Positions 62,499 to 64,000 of a DNA stretch of 64,000 nt are shown here, piece by piece (position 1 is the stretch's first letter; every line of letters begins with the position of its first letter). This DNA is from Synaphobranchus kaupii. Its lineage: Eukaryota; Chordata; Actinopteri; Anguilliformes; Synaphobranchidae. A model generated the notes under the pieces. It made no database searches. It worked only from the letters and a program-made list of their open reading frames with translations, and was not told the DNA's origin. The position numbers and the translations under genes were made by a program. The stretch lies in assembly GCA_029718625.1 (NCBI GenBank), contig CM056389.1, positions 14,904,452 to 14,968,451 of the forward strand, in the 5' to 3' direction.

Positions 62499-62543
62499 CT
62501 CCAGATCCACCCACACCAATCTCTGGGCCATACTGTCCGACAT
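62499..62543 (-). CDS. rexo2: rexo2 exon 1, end of coding part (oligoribonuclease)
   Basis: REXO2 is a DnaQ/DEDDh-family 3'-5' exoribonuclease that clears 2-4 nt RNAs in mitochondria and cytosol. The exon reads MSDSMAQRLVWVDLE and ends GAG|GTATTA at 62499/62498, a weak-looking donor. It joins in phase 0 to MTGLDIEK at 61401, rebuilding VWVDLEMTGLDIEKD-like exonuclease motif I, whose DLE acidic residues bind the catalytic metals. The frame is open upstream to ATGs at 62798, 62810 and 62888. One of these, or an unseen exon, could supply the mitochondrial leader; the upstream stretch (SLRTGLGASALSFCKR) is basic and Ser-rich. I give only the part I can support; the true start is open. Confidence 0.85.
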
Positions 62544-62889
62544 AGTGGTTGATGAAGTTGTGATCCTCTTGCAGAAACTAAGTGCGGAGGCACCTAACCC
62601 TGTTCGAAGGGACGATAAGCCCGTTGCTGTCACTCTCGTAGTTTCCGCCGGGCCACGTTCCGCGTACCGATGAGCCTCAGCCTGAAAATGAAGTGTTCGA
62701 CTGCCTGGAAAGCCCGCTGCTCTTGGTCCGAGAGAGAGCGACACTGTCAGATCAGCGGCAAATCTGGCTCTGAAAATCCACCACGCTGCTGTTCTCATGT
62801 GCACCGGCATTCTGGTCCACTTCCGACTCCAACTGTCGTAAAGCTTCAACACGTAAGCATGCAAACCGTTTTGTGTGACGCAAACCACA

Positions 62890-64000
62890 ATCTAAATTGT
62901 AATAGGCTACCAAAGTATTTTGAGAACATTTATGGACAGACACTGTATAGTTAGTAGAAGGTAGCAGCGTGGAGTTTAATTGCATTTAATTGTAAACATT
63001 GTAATAGCAGTGCTATGTAAGCTACTACGTATTAAATTACATTACATTACATTAGGCCTACATTTATTTGGCTTCTATCCAAAGCAACGTACAATAAGTG
63101 CATATTGAAGGTCATTGACGCGACTACAAAGCAGATTCGAAAAAGCACAACCTTCTCACAACGTAGGAGCCATCCCTAGTAATGAACATAGAACACAGTC
63201 AGCTATACATTCTTAGCTATAAAAAAAAATACAAAAATAAAAAAACCAGGAAGCAAGTACTATTGGCCCTATATGGGCCATTCTAAAAAAGTCCTGCAAA
63301 TTGCTGTCCCTCTCTGATAAAAGTAAGAAATTGACCAATAAAATATTTCAATGCTATATAATTCATTAGATCATGTTATGTTTTAATATAATCCAAGATA
63401 TAAATTGCAGTAATAATAGTTACATTTATCCAAAATCAACACTTATACTCTTGGGAGTATAAATTCCTATTGGGAGATGGCTGTCCCCACTATCAACCCT
63501 TAAACTGGTGCATTAAAAGATAATACCCAAAATATTTTTGCCAATTACTTGACTTGTCTCATTCAATAAAGCATGTGAATTTTTATCAAATATAAGTTAA
63601 AATAATGCAATCTATTTTGTAATAAATTTTATAATTCAAAAAACATATCGAAAAAATGCTGTCCCCAATTTTTACGTCACAACCGAAACGTACACTGTTT
63701 GAGTCTGTGCAGTGAACCTGCTTGTAGCCACACACCCCTTTTTTTAACCAGGAAATTAGACAGCCTTCATATGAATCAAGGCCACATGGTGAGTAGCTAG
63801 GTTTTAGTGTTTTGATATAATTGTCCTTCAAAGTATGAAAATTAGTCTGTGGTTTTAAGAGACGTCACACCCAAACACCCAAGTTTTCATATTAGAGAAA
63901 AAAAGTTGATTTCATAACTGTAGATTTGATTAAAAGGAAGGTGCATCTGCACAGAGAAGTGGTTGCTAACCATGTGCTTGCTAAATCTTTTGTTTTGTGG
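62890..64000. other. Region upstream of rexo2, no gene seen
   Basis: AT-rich, with a fragment of an interspersed repeat (ATTACATTACATTAGGCCTA, TCCAAAGCAACGTACAATAA) at about 63033-63100. No exon or open frame with family resemblance. Confidence 0.5.
63030..63110. repeat. Fragment of a fish interspersed repeat
   Basis: ACATTACATTACATTAGGCC, TTTATTTGGCTTCTATCC and AAAGCAACGTACAATAAGTG match a motif frequent in fish genomes that carries tandem TTACA at its end. Confidence 0.5.

Overview
The window is eukaryotic, most likely a ray-finned (teleost) fish. The evidence is short GT-AG split exons separated by kilobases of non-coding DNA, many (CA)n, poly-G and poly-A tracts, tRNA-headed SINE copies whose 3' tail matches a motif common in fish genomes (CTCTGGATAAGAGCGTCTGC), an L2-type LINE tail, and several palindromic MITEs. 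There is no sign of bacterial or viral organisation. Names and family comparisons come from memory of protein families, not from a search.

Two genes can be supported, both on the minus strand. The first is clmp (CXADR-like membrane protein, also called ASAM or ACAM), an adhesion protein of the CTX/CAR immunoglobulin family. Six coding exons are placed at 16698-16541, 13013-12821, 10954-10787, 8984-8862, 8243-8102 and 6069-5739. All junctions are GT-AG and in phase, and they rebuild the V-type Ig domain, the C2-type Ig domain, one membrane helix and the cytoplasmic tail ending KAFQTV. The exon carrying the start of the signal peptide is not certain; three candidates are discussed. The second gene is rexo2 (mitochondrial/cytosolic oligoribonuclease). 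Exon 1 ends at 62499 and exon 2 starts at 61401, but exon 2 runs into a 500-base block of N (60877-61376) and I could not find the remaining exons.

Layout: 1-5738 lies downstream of clmp and holds MITEs, homopolymers and possible poly(A) signals. 5739-16698 is the clmp coding region, with repeats in its introns (a 45-bp minisatellite, SINEs, a LINE remnant, inverted repeats). 16.7-61 kb looks like one very long non-coding stretch, probably clmp intron 1 plus intergenic DNA. It carries three large tandem arrays (46-bp unit, 29.56-32.44 kb; CT-rich, 32.65-33.83 kb; 26-bp unit, 52.95-54.36 kb), a 41-bp array, a TTAA-flanked piggyBac-like MITE, and several GC/CpG-rich patches that could be promoters or enhancers (near 18, 41, 42.2, 43.6, 44.5 and 49.3 kb). 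61.4-62.9 kb is the 5' end of rexo2, whose intron 1 is rich in AACGTT and GCTAGC palindromes. 62.9-64 kb is AT-rich non-coding DNA.

The two genes have no known functional link: CLMP works at cell-cell contacts and REXO2 degrades very short RNAs. I do not see a convincing new gene system. The points most worth checking are the missing clmp first exon, the rexo2 break at the gap, an inverted-repeat pair that brackets clmp exons 3-4, and a CpG-rich patch at 43.5-43.9 kb with YY1-like boxes and splice donors on both strands.
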